Shown here: positions 10,451 to 21,639 of the stretch, one piece after another
Numbering within the stretch: the stretch's first letter is position 1
Layout of the letters: each line of letters starts with the position of its first letter
NCBI GenBank assembly: GCA_015179025.1
Contig: WHUX01000183.1
Span: forward strand, 1 to 64,000
Direction of reading: 5' to 3'
DNA: 64,000 nucleotides
From: Terfezia claveryi
Taxonomy: Eukaryota; Ascomycota; Pezizomycetes; Pezizales; Pezizaceae
The notes under the pieces: generated by a model
Databases searched by the model: none
The model's input: the letters and a program-made list of their open reading frames with translations, nothing else
What the model was told of the DNA's origin: nothing
Position numbers and translations under genes: made by a program

Positions 10451-11450
10451 GAGGTTGAATTTCTAGGGAGATATTGATGGCCGCTGAGATAGCTGAGGAG
10501 GACTGTGCTCATTTCTTACCCTTATTCGGAACTGTTTTATATTGGATTAACTTGGCCGGGCAGACCTATGGATTCTACAGAAGCTTGAAGGTTAAACAGA
10601 ATCATGTATAGCAGAATAGCACAAGTACAAAGGAACTATAAACTATAGGCCATATCCCTTATGGGATTGAAAATAACCCATCAATAGTGGAACTGGGTTT
10701 GGAGGTGGCCACCAAATTGCCAATGCTGCGGCCATAGGGAAATAGCTTCAAAGTGAATAGTGCCATGGCCATGCTGAGAGGTATACTTATTAGGGACTCC
10801 AGAGCCATGTCCATTGCCATAGTTCCTCTTTCTTCTACACTCGCATACCATACTAACACCAGAGAGAAAAACAACAATGACCCTAATAACAATGGATGGT
10901 GCAAGCGAGCTTGAGACTGTTTTGAAAACTGATCTCACGCGGTTCCTAAAATCTTACGGTTTTCTCACCTACGATGATAGTACCCCAGGGACACGCTGGT
11001 ATATACTGATGAGTCACAGGACTTCGGAGGAAAAGTTCCGAATCTTCCTCAACCTTATAGTTCAGGAGTGGATAGAGATAGGAATCACCAGGATGGCAGA
11101 GTGGATAACTCTGAGGGGCAAGAAAGTGTGGCAGCTTGTGATTATGGTTAAGGAGGATGTGGAGACTCAGTTGGCAGCCCTGAGTATAGCGGAGTGGCTA
11201 TAAAAGCTCTGACTAGATCAGCAGGGAGAGCTCGAGAACGTGTGAATTTGTATATCTAGTTTCATTCCTCCTATTTGGGGATTGAATAGTGTCAGATTAG
11301 CTTTGTTGGAGGGACTTTGAATTTCATAGAAGGATAGTATCTACCTGATTTTATTTAACCACATGCCCACGTGCGCATTCCGGATTTCATTATTTCAATC
11401 CAAACTTGCAAATTATTGTTCAAAATAAACATTTTCACAAGAAGTCTCGA
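10450..11450 (+). mobile_element. Small-ORF element, copy 1
   Basis: An approximately 1-kb unit shared with 62456-63470, 63480-64000 and 37700-38130. Conserved blocks are TTGGATTAACTTGGCCGGGC near 10544, the AGTACAAAGGAACTATAAAC block near 10626, a GCCATGTCCATTGCCATAGT block near 10804, AATAACAATG before the ORF, TATATCTAGTTTCATTCCTC near 11250, and a 3' end reading CGCATTCCGGATTTCATT...ATTTTCACAAGAAGTCTCG. No terminal inverted repeats or target duplications were seen, so exact ends are uncertain. Confidence 0.75.
10892..11203 (+). CDS. Small-ORF element protein, copy 1
   Basis: An open frame of 103 codons, using the ATG in the AATAACAATG context that is conserved in the other copies. An upstream in-frame ATG at 10877 is not conserved. 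The product is predicted soluble, with no signal peptide or membrane segment. A leucine-rich acidic start (LETVLKTDLTRFLKSYGFLT) is followed by a D-rich turn, TRWYILMSHRTSEEK, then an amphipathic helix LIVQEWIEIGITRM and WITLRGKKVWQL. The same order of motifs (D-L-x-x-F-L, W-x-x-L-x-x-x-R, E-E/D, L-x-V-x-x-W, G-I-x-x-I/M-T) appears in the copies at 62667 and 63720. I recognise no known family. Repeated conservation of an open frame within a repeat suggests an element-encoded protein, but its function is unknown. Confidence 0.6.
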   Translation: MDGASELETVLKTDLTRFLKSYGFLTYDDSTPGTRWYILMSHRTSEEKFRIFLNLIVQEWIEIGITRMAEWITLRGKKVWQLVIMVKEDVETQLAALSIAEWL

Positions 11451-11484
11451 GATGTCCCTGGATCCCAGGGGACGGGTCCAGGGA

Positions 11485-11700
11485 CTTTTCTTTTTTTTTT
11501 TTTTTTTTTTTAAATACTTGTTTCTCCTATGCCGGGGCCATGAGGAGCCACCCAGAAGCCCGGGTGGGTTCAAGGTGAAGGCAGCCAGAACAACGCAAGA
11601 TAAATACATATATGAAGGAATACGAGACCTCGTGTTGTCATTAACGGACGAGCCGATGACCCGCGAGCCTGACTGAGCCTCCCTTTCTGTACTAAAGAAT
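11485..11700 (-). mobile_element. LINE 3' end, minus orientation
   Basis: A T-run at 11491-11511 (the element's A-tail on the minus strand) is followed by TACTTGTTTCTCCTATGCCG, the CCACCCAGAAGCCCGGGTGG segment and GTTGTCATTAACGG. All are hallmarks of the LINE 3' region in this window. Confidence 0.75.
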
Positions 11701-11869
11701 TGAGAAACTAGCGAGGAAGAAATAGAAATGAACTGAATGACTCCCAGATTTAATAACTGAATGACAGGAACTAGTGACTCGTGAAAATGAAAAGTTGACT
11801 GGAACAAAAGGGACTCGTAAATACTGCGCCTCTTCTAAATACAACCCAAGAGCTAGGTGTTGTTTCATA

Positions 11870-12436
11870 CCGTATTAATTCGCAACTAAGAATGCTGTCT
11901 TATTCACAAACGGGCGGTCGGAGGGGCCTTAAATTTACTGTCTTATATGCGATACTAGCTTCAACACGAGATACTTTCTTATAAAGGGAACCCCCAAAAG
12001 GACGACAGTGGCATAATTGATATCTTTTTACACGATCTCCTCTCCAAGCGTAATTGAAGCATATTGCATGGCCTCTTCTTCAGTAATGTAATCTCCCTGC
12101 TCATTGTCACTTCCATCCGCTTCCTCCTCATCAAATCGCTGTCCCCCTGCTGGAATTCTGCAGTTTCAATACTGAGGTCGCGCGAGGTTTTTGACTGATG
12201 GTTTGCGCACTGGGTCCAGGACGAGGTGCCTGCGGAATTGACATTGTAACAAGTGATGGTGATGAGTGAAAGAAACCGGCAGCGCCAGTTAACGTTGACA
12301 TTCCTATACTACTGTCCTATAAGAAAAATTTGCTGTCTTAAACACGATTCGGATATCTCGGCCAAAAAAATTAGGCTGTTTTATACACTAATACTGTCCT
12401 GCCGAGTGGTACTTTCTTAGTTGCGAATTAAAACGG
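11870..12436 (-). mobile_element. MITE with TA duplication and a transposase C-terminus
   Basis: Terminal inverted repeats of about 23 nt (CCGTATTAATTCGCAACTAA at the left, its complement with one difference at 12413-12436) are flanked by TA on both sides (11868-11869 and 12437-12438), as in Tc1/mariner/pogo elements. On the minus strand inside, near 12040-12150, an open stretch reads QRFDEEEADGSDNEQGDY then EEEAMQYASITLGEEIV and a stop. That is an acidic tail like those of fungal pogo-type transposases. The rest of the transposase is missing, so this is probably an internal deletion derivative. Confidence 0.7.
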
Positions 12437-12463
12437 TATCGGATTAACTTGGCCGGGCAGACC

Positions 12464-12740
12464 TTTTTTTCTTTTTTTTGGAGTTTATACGTCTATGGAG
12501 CCTAAGGCTATGAGACGGCACCGTTCCGCCCCTTTAAAGGTTTGGTACTCTCGGAACAACGAGAGCAATACTACCGAAATCGCTCCTAACCTAAGTGACT
12601 GCCGTGGCAACCTTGGCCCACAATTCCCTAGGCCCACAACCCTCCTTCTTACATCCTTGTGCACCTCTAGCATGCAGGGGCCACATATGCTAAGAATGAG
12701 GGATTCGTTCAAAACCCCTCATTCTTAGCTTATCGATGAT
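12464..12740 (-). mobile_element. SINE copy, minus orientation
   Basis: The tail shared with the SINE at 39724-40007 is present in reverse complement: a T-rich run (12464-12479), then ACGTCTATGGAGCCTAAGGC and TATGAGACGG. The body upstream of the shared 80-nt tail differs from the 39.7-kb copy, so the 5' limit near 12740 is approximate. It interrupts a fragment of the small-ORF element, because GGATTAACTTGGCCGGGCAG lies directly before the T-run. Confidence 0.65.
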
Positions 12741-12779
12741 GGAAGATAGAATCTGATAAGATTCTGGCCCTGATAAAGT

Positions 12780-12975
12780 CACGTGTGCCGTCTTAAACTG
12801 GCCGATTTAAGACGCTATGACGTCCAGCCTCTGCAGCGTCTTAAGCTGGCTGATTTAAGACGCTATCGCATCCAGCCCTGCGGCGTCTTAAGCTGGCCGA
12901 TTTAAGACGCTATCACGTCCAGCCTCTGCAGCTGGCCGATTTAAGACGCTATCCATCCAGCCTCTGTAACGAGAC
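12780..12975. repeat. Palindrome-containing ~55-bp tandem repeat, four copies
   Basis: Units carry CGTCTTAA(A/G)CTGGC(C/T)GATTT plus AAGACG, in which CGTCTTAAA and TTTAAGACG are complementary arms around a short loop, followed by a CCAGCCTCTGC spacer. The last unit has lost its left arm. Confidence 0.9.
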
Positions 12976-13950
12976 TTGCCTCTGTCTTACCCTAAACCTG
13001 TGCGGGCTTGGCACTATGTGGGCTTGGCACTGAGTGGACTTGGCATTGTAGGTAGCGGTCTTAACAGTGAAATAAAGTCTAAAAAAAAACAAAATGAAAA
13101 AATAGAAGAATGAATTGAACCTCTAACTTCCCAATTATAATAAACTTGCACTCAAAACCCAATCCACTGCACCATAAACAAGTAATAATAATAATTCTTA
13201 ACTATCTAATAATATTTACAAAATGTAAACGTAGTATAACTATATATTCAATTATTATTAATTTTCGCAATATAGTTTAGTTGGCCTAGTAGCAATATAG
13301 TCTTTTGACGCTATGATGGTGGGGTGGTAAACAGTGACTTAGCTGCCGTTACGCGAGGCCGTTAGCCGGGCGAGGTGGAGTGGTTGCCGAGTTGAGTCTT
13401 AGTGCCCGAGCTTGGATGTGGGAGTTATCAAATCTCTGATAGGTCGTAGAAGGGTGATCGGGCAGTGCCGCCATGACTGGCAACGGCACGTTGAATTCGT
13501 GTGCTCGCGAAGAATTGACGGTAATCGAATTTGAAACTGAAGGGCTGAAGAGGTGAAGATGGAGGGCTAGAATGAGAAAGAAGGGGGGGAAGATGCTCAG
13601 CTTGGAGCCTGTCGGATGCAGTGGTCATGGTCGGGGACCCTCTGTCGTGGATACGGTGAAACCGCACTTGTGGTGTATTCGTTTGTGTTGGCGCTGTATA
13701 TGAAGTGGCTGACTAAGACGTACTCTCGATTGAGAGTTTACAATATAAATATCATGATTTTTCGAACTATTGAATCGGTTTGGTAAATAGAAAGTAGAAT
13801 GGTCCGATAAGCCTGCAGTCTTAAACCAGTATGTTGGTTTGCTCAAGCATCTAACCGTCCTATTCGGATTACTGTCTCAAATACAGTTACGCTTACATAC
13901 GGTTACTGTCTATAACTTGGCAGCTGATATCTAGCTATTGGTTTAACACT
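12976..13950. other. No gene seen; AT-rich part 13080-13290
   Basis: It contains an A-run near 13081, a strongly AT-rich stretch, and then GC-richer unique sequence. Open frames are short and unrecognised. Confidence 0.45.
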
Positions 13951-13952
13951 CT

Positions 13953-15190
13953 TCACTGCGCCTCAGCGTTATGCTTGAACTTCCTCACCCACTGCATTTC
14001 CTCTCTAGAATTAGACTCAGGCTGGTACTCATCATCAGAATGCGAACTTGATCTTCGCTTTCTGAATCTGGTACTGCCAAAAGTATAGCCGTCCAATCCT
14101 CTGATATTATACAAATCCTCGGCTGCCATCAAGTGCAATCGTTATCCAGATTTCCGAATGACGAGTATACTGTTTCGTCATTAGAGACTAATATTTCCAA
14201 CCATTGGGTCCGGATCAGCGTCAGAAGCATATATTTGCTGTATCCTTGAGTAGGTGTTACTTATAGCTTTGATTAAGTGTCTTACCTGTATCATTGTTTA
14301 AATCGCTTCTGATAATGCTATCTACAATAATCTGACTCGTCTTTAAAGGTTTATTAATACAAACATTATGGTTGTAATCACTTGGGTACCATAGTCCATA
14401 TTGTGATGCATGCAGATAATGCCTTCTTAACCTCTCAGTCTTTTGGGCCGATGCCAATCTCAGAACTATAGACGAGGTACTAGTTTGTAAATACCGATTC
14501 TTGGTAACTGGGACTTGAAAAGAGACATGGACTAAATAGGAGTACTAAGTATTTAAAAAAAAGAAAAAAAAGACATGGACTAAGCTTCCACTGACTCATA
14601 AGCCATTGAAGCATCACTTGCTCATCTACCCATGCATTGGGTTGAAATTGAACTACAACTCGCTTGTCCCAGAGTTCTTTTCTGTAGCTGTAATTCTAGT
14701 TCCTTTTCCTTGGAAAACGATTAAAGGCTTCGTTCGGGGTATACCATCAGCATGAATGTAATTGTACTGTGCTTGTCTTTTATCAAGTCCAAATCCATCT
14801 GAATGGCCCAAATATTCTAGCTCCAGTTGTATCATATGTTGATCCAGATAAGAATTCAAGTGGGATTTGATCCATATTAGCTATATTTCTAATCGAAATC
14901 TTCCCACCATAGGAATTCGACATCTAGTGAATTTGGTGGTGCTGGTAGCTGGTGATTGGTCTGCATTACGTCAAATAAAACGATAGAATTCGTGTATTGG
15001 ACTTTCAAAATGGTAGGTACCTTCTGTGCTTTATTGATAATGCGTCGAAGACTAATATTCTTTCGTTGCATAAATCCGGCAAACCATGGTCGTGAAAACT
15101 GGCATCTTGTATATAGTCTGGAACTGTGCCATTCGACCTGTTGTTGCTTTCTTTGTTTGCCCTTCATTGCTAGAATAGAGCTTCATTTTT
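13953..15190 (-). pseudogene. pogo-like DDE transposase remnant
   Basis: Scattered minus-strand blocks match the order of a Tc5/pogo-type transposase. Near 14990-15110 a CENP-B/Tc5-type DNA-binding segment reads RPWFAGFMQRKNISLRRI then NKAQKVP. Near 14700-14800 a DDE-domain block reads GLDKRQAQYNYIHADGIPRT then KPLIVFQGKG. Near 14340-14400 there is CINKPLKTSQ, which corresponds to the NKPFK block near the family's last catalytic residue. An acidic, serine-rich tail lies near 13960-14100. The blocks are in different frames separated by stops, so the gene is dead. Terminal repeats were not identified. Confidence 0.7.
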
Positions 15191-15439
15191 GATCCATTGA
15201 CCAGCATCCTCTCAGAAATCTTAAACCGCTAACGATAGTATACTTGCTTAATCCCAAGCTTCTGGAGGTGGTATCGACTATTCCTCCTATATGTAATTGT
15301 TGCTAGCTTACATTCCGTGTATACTGCTTCTCCACTGACCTTAACAGCCGGGCAAGCAGTGTGTGTATTTCTGCTACTTCGGTATCTTCTCACTTGTAGT
15401 CACTTCTACTACTGTTCTGATCCAGATGCGCTGGTTGAC

Positions 15440-15538
15440 TATATACATGGGAATCAGGCGGTTTCTGGTGGTCCTCATGGCCCCTAATGGGCCGCATAGG
15501 TAGTACTTAATATTTTTTTTAAAAAAAAAAAAAAAAGG
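15440..15538 (+). mobile_element. LINE 3' end, plus orientation
   Basis: CCTCATGGCCCCTAATGGGC then CGCATAGGTAGTACTTAATA leads into a T-run and A-run (15511-15536). It is the same 3' terminus as at 47600 and 51620. Confidence 0.75.
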
Positions 15539-15849
15539 GGATTCAGGTAAGACAATGTGCAGGGCTGTGTATTCGGCAATCAGAAACAGAGAATGCGATA
15601 GCCGTCCTGCAACCGTTAGCAAGGAGAGTGACTCAACCAGACATACGAAGGATACTTCCGTATGTACGAGTGGCTTCCGTGGATGTAGGTGCGGAACAGT
15701 TTAAGAATGTTCAGCTGAATATGATGCCGACACAATTTGTTGAATGTTGTTGTAGCGACTGCGACGATAGCATCGGGGCGCGGTGGGGGAGGTAGGGGTG
15801 TTTCCTGCTTATAAGTTTCTTTGGTTCGGGAGGCAGGGCGTTTATGCAC

Positions 15850-15936
15850 TCGTTGTCCCGTGGGTGTACCGAGTCTTCTAAAGCCAAGGGATCGGAGCTG
15901 TCTCATAGCCTTAGACCCCATAGACGTACAGACTTC

Positions 15937-15965
<29 letters not shown>
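15850..15965 (+). mobile_element. SINE 3' part, plus orientation
   Basis: GTGTACCGAGTCTTCTAAAG, GCTGTCTCATAGCCTTAGAC and CCATAGACGTACAGACTTC are followed by about 29 A. The tail matches the 39.7-kb SINE. No target duplication was found around it. Confidence 0.75.
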
Positions 15966-15967
<2 letters not shown>

Positions 15968-16129
15968 GGAGCCCAGATGTAAGGAAAATCGGCCAAGTCT
16001 GGCGCGCAAAGCAAAACGGCGAAAGACCAACAAAACAAATGAACTCAAGTGATCAGAGGTCCCATGCTGCCATTAACTGGCATGCGCTCGATGACCCTTT
16101 AGCAATAATGGTGATACAAATTTAATTCC

Positions 16130-16835
16130 AGTTCGCGAGTTCCATATCGCGCCTTCGCCATTATCATAACATAAGGTAGGTGGGTTCTATATCGCAGCTT
16201 CGTAACATTAAGGGTTGTGGCTGCTATGGCGCGGCTTTGCCGCTTATCGTAACATTAGGGGTTGTGGCTTTTATATCGCGGCTTCGCCGCGACTTAAAAA
16301 GGGTGGGATGTTCTATATAGTGGCTTCGCCGCCTATCAAATGGTTGTAGGTTCTATATCGCGGCTTTGCCACGACTTAAAAGGTGGTCTGCTATATCATT
16401 AAGCGTGGTATGTTCTATATCGCGGCTTCGCCGACTTATAAAGGGTGGGATGTTCTATATTGCGGCTTCGCCGCATATCAAATGCTTGTGGGGTCTATAT
16501 CGCGGCTTCGCCGCGACTTAAAAGGGTTGGATGTTCTATATTGCGGCTTCGCCGCATATCAATGCTTGTGGGTTCTATATCACGGCTTCGCCGCGACTTA
16601 AAAAGTGTGGTATGTTCTATATCGCGGCTTCGCCGCGACTTATAATGGGTGGGATGTTCTATAGTGCGGCTTCGCCGCATATCAAAGCTTGTGGGTTCTA
16701 TATCGCGGGACTTATAAAGGGTGGGATGTTCTATAGTGCGGCTTCGCCGCATATCAAATGCTTGTGGTTTCTATATCGCGGCTTCGCCGCGACTTAAATG
16801 CGTTGGATGTTCTATATTGCGGCTTCGCTGCGTGT
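16130..16835 (+). repeat. Hairpin-bearing dimeric tandem array
   Basis: About sixteen copies of a short palindrome, CGCGGCTTCGCCGCG or shorter forms, are spaced about 40 bp apart. Two alternating linkers are seen. One reads ACTTAAAAAGGGTGGGATGT then TCTATAT, and the other ATATCAAATGCTTGTGGGTT then CTATAT. The higher-order period is therefore about 82 bp in the regular part (16420-16830). Earlier units (16130-16420) are more diverged. Open frames across it are repeat by-products. Confidence 0.93.
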
Positions 16836-16839
16836 TATA

Positions 16840-16985
16840 TCATTCTTCTCACCACTGTTCGTTCTTCTCACCACTTGTTCGTTCTTCTCACTACTGCTCG
16901 TTCTTCTCACTACTGTTCGTTCTTCTCACTACTGTTCGTTCTTCTCACTACTGCTCGCTCTTCTCACTGCCTCTCGCTGAAGATG
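16840..16985 (+). repeat. 19-bp pyrimidine-rich tandem repeat
   Basis: Seven units of GTTCTTCTCACTACTGCTC with small variants directly follow the hairpin array. Confidence 0.93.
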
Positions 16986-18300
16986 TATAGTAAGGAGAGA
17001 GGGGAGGGAGGGCGGACCCCAACCTAACATAGGAGAAAATATGTTTCCTATGACCTGATAGATTCCGCCGCATCCTTTCAATCTGATCACCCTGAAAGAC
17101 CGCACTAGGATGATATGGCTCGGATACAGCACTCTCGAGTCACTCTCCAGCTTCCTCCTCGCACAAGGCCTTCTTCTCCTTCGAGGCTCCCTTCCATCTC
17201 TCTTACCTCACTGGCTATCCACAGGCACAGGTAAGAACACTCTCTGGAGTTAAACTTGCTGCATAGTTCACACATAGATATTCCCGATTCCCTATTTTAG
17301 ACTCATTCGCTGTTACCCTAATATTGTTTCTATATCATCTCCTGCGTTTCATTCTAGCTAATGAAACATCGGCTTCCACCGCATCCTCCAGCTATTACTA
17401 TCTACACTGCATTCGATGCACCTTACCATCCATTGTGTACATCAGTTGAAAAAAATTCACTTAGCTCATGTATCTATACTTAGCCTATGCAATTTATTGA
17501 CATTGCGCTACCAAACAATTTCAACAATCATAAGGGGGCTCATTAAAAAGCTATAGTTCAGAGAATTATGGCCAATTAATCAGAGCATTTATTTTCCCTA
17601 TGAACTACATTTCCGGTCCCTCCCTGATGGTCCACACTCTTCACACCCGCCCTCAACTTGTCCACCCTCCCACTCACACGGTTGTGGGGCCTCGCCGTTG
17701 TCTTCTTCTTATCCATGGTCGCGTCCTTGTGGAAATTCATGAAAGGGTTGGTAATTCATGATACACGGGTGTTTTGCATCAGAAGCAAGTCGGGGGGGAG
17801 GGTTCGGTTGATGTTGGACATACCGGTAGTAAAGAAGATGGACTCACCTGCAGAATGTCTGTCATGATATTCCAAGGTTGCCATTTACTACGTATTGATA
17901 TTAACGGAATTGAGTGTTCAAATGGCAGGTTCACATGGTTGCTGCGTGCGGAGAATTTGTATTAAAGATCGACCATGGAGATGTCGGTGCATTCATTCAT
18001 ATTCAACAAGGCGTACGTGAAATATGCTTGCTTGTATTCGGCATAGTCATATGATAATCTGCACATGTTACTGCGATACCGTAATAAGTGCGCACATAGC
18101 CTTAGTATACGAAAAAAAACATAATTAGTACCCTGTCGATAGCCAATCATGGCACCCAATGACACTCCATGCGTGATGACCATTAGAACTACGCCTGATT
18201 GACACGGTCCAAAAAGAAAAGAAACCAAACTATCTCGAAGGTGGAAAAAATCATATGCCCGAACGCTGGAAGAAGGTTAAATCGCCAAAATACTGTACTC
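16986..18300. other. No gene seen
   Basis: Unique-looking sequence with several short frames on both strands. None has a recognisable domain, plausible introns or repeat membership. Confidence 0.4.
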
Positions 18301-18309
18301 ACAGGTGGA

Positions 18310-20060
18310 AATTAACAAAAACCCAAAACGTTTTCCCCAAGTAGGAAACCCGGAAACCCTTTTATCATTCCAATGGGAACTATGACATGTCCCAGTTGCA
18401 TACTGTTATGCCGCAGAGTCTTCTCCCTATGCGGAGCTCTTTCCCAGTGTCGATGGCTTTCACCAAAGTAGATGACTATTGAAGAAGCCCCTCCACCTTC
18501 TTGCACAACCAGCGAATACCCTGAATTTGGGCCTTCTGGTTGTCTTCGTAGATCCAGCAGCCCACGAGACCGGACTTGTATTATGTTGGGGTCGCATGTA
18601 GGACCACGGTTCGTGCTCTTAATGTTGGCTTTTTGGTGTTTGGAGGGTCCGGGGGTGGTGTCCCGTTTTTCGTGGGTAGTGCGCCGCCACAGGTGTTCAC
18701 TTTACCCTTGCCCTTAATATCGATGTCTCCACGTATTTGTGTCTGGAGGGAAGGGTGCGGTATTTGTGGAGACATCCGTCATTAGTTTCGGTCACTGCCG
18801 GCGAGTATGTGCGTGCTGGGGGGTTTCGGTATTTGTGGAAACGCTGTTCTGTGTTGACGTCTAGGTTGCCTGTGTCTTTGTCTTCGCTGTTTTCATTTGC
18901 TGGGTGATTGCAAGTGCAGTCTGAGGTGATGTATTCTGGAGGGTTTTAGCCTGCTCTCTAGCTTGATGTTTCGCCTCTCGGGCATTTTTTTCCTCAAAAA
19001 TCTCTTGAGCGTTAGAAACGATTTCCTCGTAATCCCTATGTTTTTCCCTTTGATAGGATCAATCTCCGCTTCGAGTTTATGGACGGTCGCAGGTATGATC
19101 GGAGGTGTGGTCTAGGTACTGGTGTCTGAGGTTTGAGTTGGGCTGGTGGTGGTGGGACTATCCTCCCGCAGGTTAACTCCATTTGCGAGTAGTGTCACCT
19201 GCCTCCGAGGACTCGCGATACAATTCGCCGCGGAGGGGACTGAAGAGCATCTTCAGGAATTTTTTCCCTCGGGGATGGGGTAATCATCCATCCAAGCCTT
19301 CGAGGGTGTCCCCCCTCTTGCCCTGTCTCCTATCTCAGACAGAACTTTTGTTAGACGACTACACGCTCAAGATTGGTCTGTGGCTGTGGCGGTGTTTGGA
19401 GCCATGCTTGTGTCACTATCGTATCCGTCTAGATATGATGGTTGTGGTTGTGGATGCCCGGTAACTGGATGCTGGGTCTTAAGTGGTTAATTCGCCTATC
19501 AATTTTCCCCAGATTGTTCTTTTTTCTTTCCCTTTCCCTTGCCTGACATGTCGTCAATGGTATGATCGATTGGGTTGGGATGTTGCTTTGCGACTCCGCA
19601 TTGGCCAATCGACTGGCTGGTTGGTGCAGGCGTGGGAGTTATCTGGGTGGGGACTGAGCGGGCGTATTGCTGATGGTGTAGTAGTGAAGATGTGGGAGTT
19701 AACTGGGTGGGGATTGGGCCTGCGTATTGGTGATGGTGGCAGCAGTGAAGCAGTTATCTCTTGCGCGAGTGGATGAGTAACCAGAGGTGTTAGGTGCTTT
19801 GAAAGCTCTGAATACGGTGTATCAGGGAGAATCACAGGATATCCTGGAGATGGTGAGCTTCAAAGGCAAGCAAACTTGAGGAAGAGGGGTTGCCAGGGAT
19901 AAAAATTGGATATTCTTGAAGCCGTCGACGAGCTCCTGCGAGTGGTTCTTGTTGCGAGTCGGAGGACTGCTATGTTGTGGAAGTTGACTTGTGTGTGGTG
20001 TGAGCTGTGGATTACCCGGGCGACGCCGTCGAACTAGAGTGGTCCGAAACATATCAAACT
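18310..20060 (-). mobile_element. ORF1-carrying LINE derivative, copy A
   Basis: Read on the minus strand it starts with a 5' leader (19800-20060) similar to that of copy B at 23480-23700. At 19551 an ATG begins MSGKGKGKKEQSGEN, the ORF1 start of this family, but a stop follows soon after. Near 18580-18640 the frame reads TRARTVVLHATPT, and beyond it comes WIYEDNQKAQIQGIRWL, the RRM-like ORF1 core that recurs in all copies. Stops and frameshifts disrupt it. LINE ORF1 proteins bind RNA, and the assignment here rests on the linked RT of the copy at 49.7 kb. Confidence 0.65.
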
Positions 20061-20074
20061 GGTCAAGGGAGGAG

Positions 20075-20160
20075 GCGGATAAAGTATGCCGATAGAGGAG
20101 ACGGATAGAGGGGACGGATAGAGGGGACGGATAGAGGAGGCGGATAGGAGGACACGGAGC
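20075..20160 (+). repeat. Purine-rich 12-13-bp repeat
   Basis: Five to six units of GGAGGCGGATAGA / GGGGACGGATAGA at the 5' edge of copy A. Confidence 0.85.
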
Positions 20161-20599
20161 GGTGTCGACAATGGTCGCTGGGTGCTTTACCAGACGGAAC
20201 TGGACGATATCTTCATCCTGATTTGTACGTCTATCTCACAGCCCAGTACTCGCCTTAAGAATTCTTAACACATATAATTTATTTTAAACTATAACGAGAG
20301 ACTGCATCTCTGGACGAGTACGGTCGGTTGGCGACCCCGGGGCTGGGTCCAGGTCCTTCCTAGCGGAAAAGGGCAACTGCTTGCTACATAGATCATTTCA
20401 ACCCCGCTACGCTCTCACATCCCCTCTCACACGCCTCGCCTTCCCCGGGTTCTTTCCGCCCCACCCGCTACCAAGCCACACCCCTGCAGATGAGCAGCAT
20501 TTGGGTCTTCCTGCATACGCAGTCCTAGGGGAGATTCTGCTCATCTGCTCTCACGCGTGAGTTCACTTGATTTGATATCCTTCTCATTTTCCGTGATTA

Positions 20600-20700
20600 A
20601 GTTGTACAAAGCCGCCGGACCTTGCAGATGAACTTGCTTATCTTGAATCGAGTGGCTTCTCAGGGTCCCTTTATTGGGATCGCAAGTCAGTAATGTGTTA
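20600..20700 (+). mobile_element. LINE 3'-end fragment
   Basis: GCCGCCGGACCTTGCAGATG then AACTTGCTTATCTTGAATCG and the GTCCCTTTATTGGGATCGCA segment match the recurrent LINE 3' end in plus orientation. It has no A-tail. Confidence 0.6.
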
Positions 20701-21639
20701 TTTTAACAAAAAAGTAAAAGTCTGCTGCCTAACAGGAATTTCATATACTTTATTATCCCCCGCCTTGCCTATGCTTGCCGTCAACGGAAACTCACTGAGG
20801 CAAGCGATGATCGTCATGTAATGGCTTCTGATGCTGCCTATTCTATTTCCAACAAAGAACTGTATTTGGGCCCTCCTCGCGTCCTGACTTGTTCGTTGTT
20901 AGAGAGTGGTGGGGGAGGGATGGATAGCCCGAAAGGCTCAAAAATGACACTACTGGAGGTCCAGATAGAATTAGCAGGAGTCCGTAAAGCGTATAAGTCG
21001 GAGAGAAATCCCGGAGGATGTAACACAATCGTGTGGTCTTGTGGAGACTCCTTGTCGTCCTCCAGAAATAAAGATGATAGTACCAAAGCCTGAGACAGAC
21101 GAATGAGTGACAAAGGATCGCTCTATTATATTGGTAAACAAAGCAAGGAACCCTGTGTATGTTTTAGTGGCGGGAGAGCAGCAAGCCCAAGAGGACCTGA
21201 GATTACCATCCATCATGGACGGGGATTATGACAACCACCGGTTGTAGATTAAGCTGTTGCATATATTTCAAGCGAGATCAGGTTATAGGACAGTGGGGAG
21301 TAGATGTAACTGAAAGAATATTGAGGGGGAGGGGCGTATGACAGGGATAAGGTACAAGTGGAAACGCAAATAAATTAAGGGCTCATATCTACCCACTGGT
21401 ATCCCTAGCTAGGTGATTTGCAATTGAATCGTACCATATAAAGCAGTCTGCCCAAGACACGGGTGATATAAAAATGACTCCCCCAGGACCATTACTGTCC
21501 ATTGGTGTTGCGAGTCAACCTAGTTAGGTTGGGAGGTAGGTAGGAGGAGGGAGGGACGATGGATACGTATTATTGCTAGCCCTAGAAAACGAAGTAAATT
21601 CAGTGCTCATTGACCGTAAGCTAAAAATCTACCACTACC
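20701..21639. other. No gene seen
   Basis: Short frames around 20821-21216 overlap on both strands and show no domain. No repeat membership was noticed. Confidence 0.4.

Noticed and set aside
16130..16835. A CRISPR array
   Set aside because: The repeats are palindromes in a dimeric tandem array with only two recurring linkers instead of unique spacers, and the genome is eukaryotic.
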